DNA from: Sabethes cyaneus
Lineage: Eukaryota > Arthropoda > Insecta > Diptera > Culicidae
Reading direction: 5' to 3'
NCBI RefSeq assembly: GCF_943734655.1
Contig: NC_071355.1
Coordinates: 91,545,449-91,609,448, forward strand
Length of the DNA stretch: 64,000 nucleotides
Positions 50,001-59,848 of the stretch are shown here, one piece after another. How positions within the stretch are numbered: position 1 is the first letter of the stretch; every line of letters begins with the position of its first letter. The notes under the pieces were generated by a model. The model was given only the letters and a program-made list of their open reading frames with translations, was not told the DNA's origin and did no database searches. The translations under genes were made by a program, and so were the position numbers.

Positions 50001-50552
50001 CTTCCCTCAAAATTCCAGATAAAGTTAGTTCCACAAACCCCTTTTAATTGGGGTTGAAAATATCCGTTTGTTTGAGAAACCCCTAATATCCATGTTTCCG
50101 ATAATCACCTAGAGCGCGCTGCGATAAGTACAAAATTATCATTCAGTATTTACGTGCAATGTTGAAAGCAATATTCGCAACACAATTCAACAGTATAAAA
50201 ATGTTTTCGGAATCGAAAAATTACGACTTGGACACAGTCAAAAAGAAGAAATATAGTGTTCGGCGGACTACAGAATACAAGACGAAAGTCATTAAAAGTA
50301 AAAGAACGGCGTATAAAATCGAAAACAAAACGATGTTTTAGCTGAAAAAGTGAGAGCTGATTGCAAATGTAGATAAGCTTGGATTAGTTGGTCGACAAGA
50401 TAAACGTAAATAAACCATTCTTGTAATCTAGATACAGTAAAAACTGTAGCAATCTCGTTCCGGAAATCGACAGACTAAACTATCCATACGTTTCTCACAT
50501 AAGCAGTAACCCACCATTTACTATACAATGTTAATAATAATAGCACAATATA
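44008..50552 (+). other. HGTX: HGTX intron 2, first part: no exon recognised
   Basis: The intron begins with GTAAGTAC and has no recognisable end in the window. This stretch is AT-rich. An ATG-initiated 106-codon acidic frame at 44890-45210 has no family resemblance. The piece near 47370-47410 (CACCTAGTGGTGAAAGGAACC) and the 48780-49430 segment belong to dispersed repeats. Confidence 0.6.
48780..49430 (+). repeat. Dispersed repeat with internal duplication and (CA)n
   Basis: Two related halves each contain AATAGTGAT..TA.TAGGC, an ACCTTTCAAA word and CCATCTC..AGAAACAGGCGATA (about 48865-48955 and 49170-49255). The second half leads into an ACAT/CA microsatellite (49270-49310), then ATTGCTCAGTTCGTCGAACC and ends near AACAAAGGTAAAA (49405). 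No coding sequence recognised. Confidence 0.65.
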
Positions 50553-50732
50553 GGGTACTTGATCCAATAGTTGTGGTAGTACCAATAGTTGCGCTACTAT
50601 TAATTATTATTGCATATTTTCGTCACCGTAGCATTTTAGATAAAATAATTACATTCATTATATAAAACAGGTTTTTAGAAGTATTGGTAGTTAGACTACA
50701 CCATAGTAGCGCAACTAATGGATCATCTACCC
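50553..50732. mobile_element. GGGTAG MITE, internally deleted copy
   Basis: 180 bp bounded by TA (50551-50552 and 50733-50734). Ends are GGGTACTTGATCCAATAGTT and, in reverse, GGGTAGATGATCCATTAGTT. Compared with 51578-52121 it is inverted and lacks the middle 360 bp or so. Confidence 0.88.
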
Positions 50733-50964
50733 TATAAATAAAAGGTTTAATCTTCTATTTATCTTTTTTGTTAACTCGTTGCTTTTCCTAATGTGAGTAA
50801 TCCGTCGAGCACTCTCGAGTAACTGTAAAATCTGTAGTTTATCCGTTCGAAATATTTAAGGTGTTGTTCACGTATCTCCATTTCTTTTTGGTATAACGTA
50901 ATTTGAGAACATACCCTTAGTATGGTTGTTATCCAAGATTTAAAATGTTTATTTTCTGGTTATA

Positions 50965-52699
50965 CTTACTTTACTTTAGTGGGAACGGTCCGTTACCGAT
51001 CCTGCGCCGAACGAATTATGGTCCTCCAGTACCGTCGGTCCTGGGCTGCCGTTCTCCAATCCCCTCGAACACCAGCTGAACGTGCATCGCCTTCGACAGC
51101 ACACACTCACCGGGTGCGGGGTCTGCCTCGGAGTCTACGGCCTCTTCCTGGTTCTCTGCTGAAAATAGCTTTGGCTACTCTTTCGTCGGACATTCTGGCC
51201 ACGTGTCCAGCCCACCGCAGCCTGCCACATTGCACTACCTTCACTATATCACTATACTATATTTGTATACTTGGTACAGCTTGTGATTCATGCGGCTGCG
51301 CCACATTCCATTTTCCATTTTGCCACCAAGATCGCAGAATTTTACGTTCAAAAACCCCAAGCACTCGCCGATTAGCTTCCTTTAGCGTCCATGATTCGTG
51401 CCCGTAGAGGGCCACCGAGAGGATTAGTGTTCTGTAGAGCGCCAGTTTTGTGCGAATTTGCAAACTACGGGACTTCAGCTGGCTACGTAATCCGTAGAAA
51501 GCCCGATTCGCAGCTGCAACTCGTCGTTTCACTTCGCGGCTGACATCGTTGTTATATGTCACAAGTGTACCAAGGTAGGGTAGATGATCCATTAGTTGCG
51601 CCACTAAGCACAATATAACTTCATTTTGCTTGTTTATTGAGCTATATGCTTCAATTAATGCTTGTGGGATATAAATTTATCAAATACAAGGTATTTGTCA
51701 CAAGGCAAGACAATTGCTTTCGTTGTACGAGAAGCTTTATAAAGAAAAAATGAATTTTCCGATTCAATTATATTGTACCAACAGTTGCGCTAATGTTTCC
51801 TTAATTAAGTTTGATGTTCCTGTAATTGTGTTATTCCATATACATTGCTAGGTTGCTAAGTGAAAAAACATCGTAGCAAAACTATAGATGAGCGCCTATA
51901 GTTGTGCGCTCCAACTGCGCGTTAGATTTTGGAAAATTGGCATTTTAGCAAATAATGCTTTAATTTTAAATGGTGTAGTCTAACTACCAATACTTCTAAA
52001 AGCCTGTTTTATATAATGAATGTAATGGTTTTATCTAAAATGCTACGGTGACGAAAATATGCATTAATAATGAATAGTGGCGCAACTATTGGTACTACCA
52101 CAACTATTGGATCAACTACCCTATATAAATTCCTCCACTACTTCATAACGTTCCCCATCTAACTCCACCTCGGCACCAACACTACTTGGGCTCCCACGAT
52201 CCCTACCAGCAACCATGTACTTCGTTTTGGCGGTGTTAATGGTAAGTCCCAATCTCGCTGCTTCCCTTTTAAAGGGCCTGAAGGCCTCTTCCACTGCTCT
52301 ACGGTTAATTCCGATGATATTGACGTCATCCGCAAAACCAAGAAGCATGTGAGATTTCGTGATGATAGTTCCATTCCTTTCCACGTTTGCCCTTCGTAAT
52401 GCACCTTCCAAGGGAATGTTGAATAGCAGGTCTGAGAGTGCATCCCCTTGCTTCAGTCCATCCAACGTCACGAAAGCAGCTGAGGTCTCACTCGCTATCA
52501 TAACGCATGATTTGGATCCGTCCAGCGTCGCACGAATCAGCGTAAATAGTTTCGTCGGAAAACCATGTTCTAGCATTATCTTCCACAGCTTATTTTGTTT
52601 AACTGAATTGTACGCCGCTTTCAAGTCCACAAACAGATGGTGTGTCTGCAAGTTGTACTACCGGAACTTGTCTAGCAACTGACGCAGGGTTAACATCTG
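50965..52699 (-). mobile_element. LINE family A (RTE-type), 14-bp target duplication, split by a MITE
   Basis: Bounded by ATTTTCTGGTTATA on both sides (50951-50964 and 52700-52713). On the - strand it starts inside RT near the QTHHLFVDLKAAYNSVKQNK segment, then LEHGFPTKLFTLIRATLDG, LKQGDALSDLLFN and the catalytic LLGFADDVNI, followed by TKYMVAGRDRGSPSS and EVVEEFI. A 544-bp MITE interrupts the next block, which resumes YLGTLVTYNNDVSREVKRR and ends with RRVLGVFERKILRSWW. The 3' tail is a TAAAG repeat. A frameshift lies in the C-terminal part near 51330. Without the MITE it is about 1.19 kb, a 5'-truncated insertion. Confidence 0.92.
51578..52121. mobile_element. GGGTAG MITE with TA target duplication
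   Basis: 544 bp between TA dinucleotides (51576-51577 and 52122-52123) inside the LINE codons for a Tyr. Removing it and one TA rejoins the LINE frame exactly. Ends GGGTAGATGATCCATTAGTT and, in reverse, GGGTAGTTGATCCAATAGTT. One end has an extra TGGTAGTACCAATAGTTG repeat. TA targets suggest mobilisation by a Tc1/mariner-type transposase. No coding capacity recognised. Confidence 0.9.
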
Positions 52700-52713
52700 A
52701 TTTTCTGGTTATA

Positions 52714-53610
52714 ATATCTTTAATTACCTCTAGCAAAGTATCAAGGTATTCTATTCGATGTGAATTCGTGTTACTCTGGTCCATTTATGCAATTCAAAAA
52801 CCGCCGTTTTTCCATTTACCTTTTATTTTTTGATAGGTAAATGCATACTATGATAAAAATTTCGATTAAAAAAGTACAAAACTTTTTCTAGAACTTGTAT
52901 TATTCCACTTCAAAATTGGGGGGGTATTTTTAGCCTATTAAGCGGTAGTCTGAACAATATTCATGAATTATGGTGAAACTCTATTTATTCGCGACAAATT
53001 TTTTATAACTATTGCTTGGATAATATTTATTGAAAATCTGAGACTTATACATTTGAGTTCTAGTTGCGATAATTGATGGGATTGTTGCGGCTATTTTAAA
53101 CCTGCAACACTGTGTGGTTTCTATATCTATATAGCACGCGCAAACGATACAAACCATAACACTTGTTTTTGTTAGCTCGATTTTTGCGACGTTCAACGAC
53201 GAAATAATCATAAAAAATTGAATACCAGTTGGTTCGAACGTTTCGAGCTAGTACCCTACTAGCACGGTTGTTGCAAGGCTGTTGTGGTGACCGATATATG
53301 ACTGATTTTAGTCGTAATCCCGTAGCTACAACTAAATGGACTTAAAGAGTGCTACTTGGGTACTGGCTTTCGCTCATCATCTGCGGACAACTTTTTCCGT
53401 CTATTAGGTTCTACTTGGTTTATCTTTCTCTTTGCAAAATAGCAGCTCGAAACATCCGGACTAACTGGAAGTCAAATTTTTATAATTATTTCGCCGAAAA
53501 ACGTCAATAAAACCGAGCAAGCATTGGACAATGGTCTTAATTCAACAACCATCCGGCTTGCCGCAACACTTTGCGCGATTCGAAAGGAATCGGAAGTGCG
53601 CCGGAAACAC
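52714..53610. other. Intronic/intergenic, nothing recognised
   Basis: AT-rich, short frames only. It includes a G8 run near 52918. No element ends seen. Confidence 0.5.
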
Positions 53611-53619
53611 GCACGCAGC

Positions 53620-54400
53620 ACAGCACATCACTCGGTCCAGGGTAGCTTTGATCAGTTTGTTTGTCCGCAAAATCGTTCTCGTGCATTATCTGCAGGCTTA
53701 TCCCATACTCTGAAAATAATCGTAAATCTCAGCGTTTACTAGCAAAGCGCAAAAGCCGAATTGATCTGCTCTCTCTCTCTCTCGGATTATCTTCTCCGAA
53801 AAGCGAAGAAAAAGTTTTCTTTTGTAGTGTTTTGCTGCTTTGCTCTGCCCCCGAATAAGCGTCAGTTTGGTTTCATCTTTCTTTTTATGCCGGAACGCTA
53901 TTTTTCTCTTTGGTATACAAAGCAAATAGTCTCTTGTCTCCAGTGTGCGATGAAAAGATTAACTCTGCTTATGTGTTCCTTCTGCTCAAGATGAGTGGTT
54001 GCAAGAGAAAACAATAGTCAGGCATCATTCGGAGGGAGTGCGAACGGTTGAACACAAAACGAAAGCATTTGATCGTGGTGAGAAGCAGATTGCACTGTCT
54101 CTGTATGGTTAAGATGAGCAAAAGCAAGTCTGATTATCTGCTCTAGGTGTTCGCACTCGACTGTATCATCTGCTGCCCGGAAATCTACGAAAATATGATG
54201 CGTGAACACGTTGTACTTCTGACATTTCTGCAGGATTTGTCGTAGAATAAAAATTTGATCCGCAGTAGCACGGGTCTCCATAAAGCTTGCCTGGTACTGT
54301 CCTACGAATTCTCTTGCTGTTGGGGATAGACGATGTAACAAAATTTGGGAGAGTACCTTGAGCGTCGGTATATAACAATGCCTGAAATACGGATTCATCA
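53620..54400 (-). mobile_element. LINE family B RT fragment with ~440-bp interruption
   Basis: The + strand ATCACTCGGTCCAGGGTAGC ... GTGCATTATCTGC (53626-53690) matches 28930-29005 of the larger family B copy. The next expected bases resume only at about 54140 (CGCACTCGACTGTATCATCT) and continue to 54400 with THHIFVDFRAADDTVE and VLSQILLHRLSPTAREFVG on the - strand. The region between (53697-54135) is unrelated and probably inserted. Frames are broken. Confidence 0.7.
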
Positions 54401-54609
54401 CTCCAGTGTATTGAGACGAAAAGAGCACCAACCGACTGGAAAGAAGAGGGTGACCATCATGGCGTCCGTATTTTGGGATACGCAACTTCTGTAACGGAAG
54501 TAATTTAGCTTACCGACGCTGTCACATGACATCAGTTATTTCAAGTCGATTAAAGCATGGCATCTGGCTTCGTTTAATTTCTATCTGTATGCAGATTTCA
54601 TTCACTTTT

Positions 54610-54985
54610 AGCGATTTTACTGTGAAGCTAGCGCGTATGTATTTGTGTAGGACAGCATGACAAATGTTATTCTGCAAAATTTCTGTAGGTTATGCAATGC
54701 GGTGTGTGAGTTATTTTCATTTTATGAATGACGGAAATTGAAACAATTAGTCGACATTTTCTTCTTCGTCGCACGAAAAAACGTTGGAAATTTGGCTGCT
54801 AGGAATTCTTTAATGAAAAAAAGCATTTAAATAGATCTCAACTCACTTTATATATTAGGGAATAATATTAGGGAATAACTAATTTTGCATTGTGTGTCAT
54901 AAAAATCGCTGGTATTTTTGATAATTTGTGTTGGATAGGACGGGAATAGGCGATTACGACGAAGCAGAAACATACCCTAGATAAC
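54610..54985 (+). repeat. Repeat R, copy 2 (partial)
   Basis: Begins inside the family at GTGAAGCTAGCGCGTATG and ends at CGACGAAGCAGAAACATACCCTAG. It lacks the first 280 bp of copies 1 and 3 and a 30-bp part near 54855. Confidence 0.8.
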
Positions 54986-56770
54986 AAATATTTCTAAATG
55001 CTATGATTGCCGAGGGAATGTAATGAACTGATAAATATTTTGCTTTCCGAACGCATCGTTTTCTGTCAACTGTTTTCAGCACTGGACAGTGTAACCACTA
55101 ACGAACTGACATAACACTGGCACTTCACTTTTGACGTACAAGATCTTGCATGCAAACGATCATTTGCTTACAAACGAGTGATCGAGTTTTATTGGTCAAA
55201 GGATTTTGATTCACAAGTTTTCTTAAAATATCATGCGGTTCGCAGGTGGTGTAACAAGGATTCTTTCATTTGTCACTAACTTCAACTGTTTTTAGATAAT
55301 GTTACTCCAGAAGAAGATGGTTAAATTTTCATACAAAATTCGATTCACACCACGAAGTAACACTTCCAAGGGTCTTATTTAGCACGAACACAAGTATTTC
55401 ACCAGTTGTCTAATAATAGTATGTTCGAAATCAAAACTTACGAGTCTTTACTTCACCTAAGTTCACTCTGAACAACAATTTTATTCAACCATTACGGTTC
55501 AATGACTCCGGGTGACGGTAAAATGGTGTTAAAACAAATTATCCCAACCAGAAAATCAATATATTAAATTGTGTTAAATCGCCATGAAGTTTTCCTTCGT
55601 TGTGCGAATAATATAAACGAGCCATTCCAGCTGTGATACTGAGGCTAAAAAAGATACGAAATTTCATCGTTTGTACAACACACATATAAAAAGCGCCATC
55701 ATGGAAGGGCCTACAATGTTGCGAATCAACAAGACCCGGGTCCGGACCTCCGGGAAAAACAAACATAGAGGCTCATCATTATGCTCGTTTATGATTTTCA
55801 ATTTAGATTTGATGAGTGTAAACGAACCGTTCGCAAAGCTTCTAATATGGAACAATGTGTGCTTTTGTGGCGGTGTAGGCAAAACACCGGGGGCCTGTGA
55901 CAGGAGAGCTTGGTTCTGGGGGGTGATACCGTGTCGTGTCTGTTCCGAGATTCGGAAAGGCCGTCATGCGGACCAGCTTGGTAGATTCGGGGCAGTAGCG
56001 ATGTCGTCAGATATGGCCCGGAATAATATTTTCTCCGACCAGAAAAGGTTCATTTTTCCATTCACACACTAACACAGAGCGAGCACAGGCTGCTTTCGGA
56101 AATCGTCTCATAAATATACATAAAATACCAGCAAAGTTCAGCTGATGCTGTCTCGCTTTCTCCGTTCTTAATGCTTGCCACTTTCGTACTTTGGAGCATG
56201 GCGGATCCTCTGTTGCTGTGCGATGATGATGCTCCATAATCATCCAATCACGAAGTATTCAAAAATCCATCTACAGACATTTATGTTCTCTAGCATTATA
56301 AACACACTCGCTACACATCCAGACACGCACGTAGGACAGGCGCAGAATCCGGGCACCTACACATGAAAAACCAGCTACATGGTAGTAATGCGGAAGGGGA
56401 GGGCTCGGAAGGAATGCAGCAGAGTGGAGGAACTGGGAGAAGGTGGAGAAAATTTATTTTGCTTATTTTCCTATACATATGTATCTCCGATGGGGCGGTG
56501 AAAATGAGGCTTTTGATAGTTCTGTTTTTTCCGATGGAACGGAGAAGGAAAAATTGTTCCGTGCAAGCACAATCAATAATGCAATATTTGGACCGAACTA
56601 GACGAAATTATGAGATAGCGGTAGGACGTATCGTGGTTACTCATATTGTAGTAAAGCTTGCTTTATCAGAAAGGCTCCTTGAATTTTTATTACATAGTTT
56701 GGATTTTAATTTCAGTACAATAATTATATAAACATAAACTATTATTTGTATTCTATTCTGTTCAGCTCAA
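54986..56770. other. Intron/intergenic, nothing recognised
   Basis: A somewhat GC-richer stretch at 55870-56040 carries a 133-codon + strand frame (55671-56072) without a recognised family. No splice-supported exon. Confidence 0.45.
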
Positions 56771-56772
56771 AG

Positions 56773-56970
56773 TATAAACAAAGCAAAGCCTTGGTGCTAC
56801 GTTCTGATTTCAGAACATCTCCTCCTGATTTAGTCGGTAGACTTCACAGCCAGCTGTTAGAGTACTGGACAATCGCAGAGCTAGTGTTTTCCCAGTCAAG
56901 ATTCGAAAATGTGACGACTGGCTTGTTAGATCAGCGTCGTTCCTCGAATCCAACTGAGGGCAGCTCATTG
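56773..56970 (-). mobile_element. SINE family B copy
   Basis: AACAAAGCAAAGCCTTGGTG, TTCACAGCCAGCTGTTAGAG and GACTGGCTTGTTAGATCAG parallel 33440-33700. The - strand holds the tRNA-like end. About 200 bp, with substitutions. Confidence 0.65.
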
Positions 56971-57079
56971 TATATACTTACCAATAGTGTAGCATTGAAA
57001 TGGCAGTTACCCTAAGAGTGCCTACAAACGATAAGAGCGACCCGGTTCCCAATCTCGAAGAGACAAATTCTCCAGAAAA

Positions 57080-57180
57080 GTACCACTTGCTCACACATCA
57101 CATTTTCGTGAATTTCCAGGCAGCATACGATACAGTCGAGCGCACACATGGAAAATATTGCACAAATACGGGTTTTCGTC
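57080..57180 (+). mobile_element. LINE family B RT scrap
   Basis: The + strand reads LLTHHIFVNFQAAYDTVERT, the same RT palm segment as THHIFIDFKAAYD in 27980-29365. About 33 codons only. Confidence 0.7.
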
Positions 57181-57311
57181 ACGATATTGCATGGTTATTC
57201 TAATAACACATGTAATTATTCTTTTGGTCTTGAAGGAGTTAAATTTTGACATTGTTTTTCGATATTTTACCAACTATGTCGGCTCAGACAAGATTAAATT
57301 TTGATAACAGT

Positions 57312-58000
57312 TAGGGTTTATTTCTAATTCTCGTCGTAGTAAGTAAAGCCATTCTAATTTTCATCATTTGTAGGATGGATTTAATGATTACTACAAAAGT
57401 TCTTGTGATGATATGACTAAAACACACTTAGCTCCCAATCCGTGAACTTTGAAATCACTGAAAAGCGATTATCAAAGCGATTATGAAAAGCGTAATTATT
57501 GAAATTACGCAACTGACTTTATTTATTAAATTCGTCGTAACGTTTTAAAATCCGTCCATCAAAATTTTTCATCGTCCGAACTAAAAATCACAACAATGTT
57601 TACAAAGCTAACGCGCATGTATTTGTGTAGGACGGCATGACAAATGTTATTCTGCAAAATTTCTGCAGGTCTGGCAAGTTTTTCTGGCTGTAGAATAACG
57701 ACAATGCCTTACGTGAGTTATTTTCATTCATGAATGACGGAAATTAAAACGATTAGTCGACATTTTCTTCTTCGTCGCACGAAAAAACGCAGGAAATTTG
57801 GCTGGTAGGACTTCTTTACTGATGAAAAGCATTTAAATAGATCTCAGCTCACTTTGATTGATCGCGTATGATAGAAAACAAACTAAAATATTAGGGAATA
57901 ACTAGTTTTGCATTGTGTGTCCTAAAAATGCTGATATTTTTGATAATTTGTGTTGGATAGGACGGGAATAGGCAATTACGACGCAGTAGCAACATACCCT
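57312..58000 (+). repeat. Repeat R, copy 3 (longest)
   Basis: GGGTTTATTTCTAATTCTCG to GCAACATACCC, about 689 bp, flanked by TA on each side (57310-57311 and 58001-58002). The ends are only weakly inverted (GGGTTTATTTCTAATTCTCGTCGTA against GGGTATGTTGCTACTGCGTCGTA), consistent with a decayed TA-target MITE. Confidence 0.8.
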
Positions 58001-58009
58001 ATTCGATTT

Positions 58010-58517
58010 CCATAAAACAGTGTGATATTTTTTACTTTCGTGTCTGCTTGGGACTCTTCCGAAAGTTTGTATAACTTCTTCAAGAATCATGAGTTTATAA
58101 CCACTCAAGTAGTTGTATCATGCTCTACCAAAAGCAGCAATAAAACCGATTATAATTTAATGAAGCTTTTCACTACAAAGCTATTAGGCGTGTGCAAATT
58201 AAAATCGATATTTTTCGATGAATATGATGAAAAAAGCTATCCTTTTTCTTTACGTTTCGGCTTACTGATTTCCCGAGCAATGTAGAGTGGCCAGAGCCCG
58301 AAAACACGCGAAATCGAAAGGGATTGCTCGTTAATGTTGAGAGCAGAAAAAAAACGCGTGTGGGTTTGGTTAACAATTTTCTATACTAGCTTTATTAAGG
58401 CGAAGGAAGTACAAGATGCCAATTTTAGGTGCGGTGATACAAAATATTTAAGTTGGGTATTGGTTGCATAGGCATAACTGCTCGAACCGGGAATCACGTA
58501 GAGATACTGCGCGAACA
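58010..58517 (-). mobile_element. Probable 3' LTR of the BEL/Pao element
   Basis: On the - strand TGTTCGCGCAGTATCTC begins at 58517, just before the integrase frame stops (58494), after a purine-rich stretch. An AATAAA signal lies at 58390-58395 on the - strand. The far end of the LTR is unresolved because its partner is outside the window. Confidence 0.4.
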
Positions 58518-59798
58518 TAATCCGCCCACCAAATTGCCTCTGGGAATTTCAGGTTCAAGTCTCATGGGACAAAATTCATCTGCGTCTAATGGTATGACCC
58601 TTATTTTACGGATGTCACGTCGCATAATGCCACTACAGGTTTTTACGGCTACAACCCTGATCAGTCCATCAAGTCCGGGAAAAAGCTCGATGATTCTTCC
58701 CAATGGCCATTGTTTTGGTTTGGAATTATCATCCACCAGAAGAACGAAATCTCCAATCGAAACGTTTACCGACGATCGCTGCCACCTTTTCATTCGCTGC
58801 AGAGAAAGCACATATTCCTTCTGCCATCTGTTTCGGAACTCTTGTGCGAGGCATTGAGTAAACTGCCAACGTGACATGGACGATATTTGGCATTCCAGCA
58901 TGTTAATTTCTGGAATAGTGGTGAGCGCTCGACCAATAAGCAGATGAGCAGGAGTGAGAGGTTGTGAATCCATTGGGCTATCCGAAATCGGCGTGAGTGG
59001 TCTCGAATTCATGGTAGCAGCTACTTGGGCAATCAATGTGGACAACTCTTCGAAGGTGAATATGTAATTTCTAATTATTTTTGCCAAATATTGCTTGGCA
59101 ACCTTAATTGCTGACTCCCACAGTCCTCCATGGTGCGGGGAGCGAGCAGGGATAAATTTCCATTCCACGCCCTTGTTAGTCATGAAGTCGGTTACCATTT
59201 CATTATGCTGCGACGCATTGAGAAGATTGTACATTTCACGAAGATGTTTGGCTGCTGCGCGAAAGGTCGTTGCATTATCCGAGTACATTTTTGCTGGTAA
59301 ACCGTAGCGACTATAAAACCGAGTAAATGCAGCCAGGAACGCAGCAGTGGTGAGCTCTGACACAGCTTCCATATGTACTGCCTTTGTGGAGAAGCAAATA
59401 AATAGTGCGATGTATCCCTTGCTTTGTTTTGCCCCTCTAGTCCGGCGACTGACAATGCTGACTGGTCCGGCGTAGTCAACGCCAGTAATTGCAAACGGCG
59501 GATTCGGTTGAATTCGATCGAACGGTAGCTGACCCATTTGTTGAGCTAACGGTACTGGTTTAGCACGTGCACAAGTCACACATTGACGGTATATCTTTCT
59601 AGCTGCACTGGCTCCCCTGAGTACCCAAAACTTTCTGCGGGATACTGCCAGCAGTGTTTGTGGACCACAATGATGATGAGTAAGGTGATCATGCATCAAA
59701 ACCAGCGAAGTAAAAATTGAGTGACGAGGCAGCAGTATGGGGTGGCGAAGGTCGTAGCTGAGGCCCGATTGTTGCAGCCTTCCGCCCACCCTGAGCAC
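58494..59798 (-). CDS. BEL/Pao integrase and C-terminal domain (3' part of pol)
   Basis: This 434-codon frame carries the integrase part of a BEL/Pao retrotransposon. It starts after the break with VLRVGGRL, the typical entry to the BEL integrase. A zinc-binding His/His/Cys/Cys arrangement is at about residues 36-76 (HDHLTHHH ... CVTCARAK). The core has the DDE triad: D108 (GVDYAGP), D174 (YSDNATTF) and E228 (GGLWESAIK). The region from about residue 320 to 420 (GDFVLLVDDN, WPLGRIIELFPG) matches the DUF5641-type C-terminus of BEL elements. The frame is separated from the upstream gag-pol only by a frameshift. No envelope-like gene follows, so I read it as a retrotransposon, not a complete retrovirus-like unit. 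Confidence 0.92.
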   Translation of the reverse strand: MLRVGGRLQQSGLSYDLRHPILLPRHSIFTSLVLMHDHLTHHHCGPQTLLAVSRRKFWVLRGASAARKIYRQCVTCARAKPVPLAQQMGQLPFDRIQPNPPFAITGVDYAGPVSIVSRRTRGAKQSKGYIALFICFSTKAVHMEAVSELTTAAFLAAFTRFYSRYGLPAKMYSDNATTFRAAAKHLREMYNLLNASQHNEMVTDFMTNKGVEWKFIPARSPHHGGLWESAIKVAKQYLAKIIRNYIFTFEELSTLIAQVAATMNSRPLTPISDSPMDSQPLTPAHLLIGRALTTIPEINMLECQISSMSRWQFTQCLAQEFRNRWQKEYVLSLQRMKRWQRSSVNVSIGDFVLLVDDNSKPKQWPLGRIIELFPGLDGLIRVVAVKTCSGIMRRDIRKIRVIPLDADEFCPMRLEPEIPRGNLVGGLCSRSIST

Positions 59799-59848
59799 TC
59801 CAGTTTGGTCTAAGAACGGCTTAAGTTGGTGCAGACTACTGCTGGTGC

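Noticed and set aside
55671..56072. 133-codon + strand frame as a gene
   Set aside because: No family resemblance or exon signals; kept only as a note on composition.
44008..58400. Homeodomain exon of HGTX
   Set aside because: I looked for the WFQNRR-type helix 3 coding pattern on the + strand and did not find it; it probably lies past the right edge.
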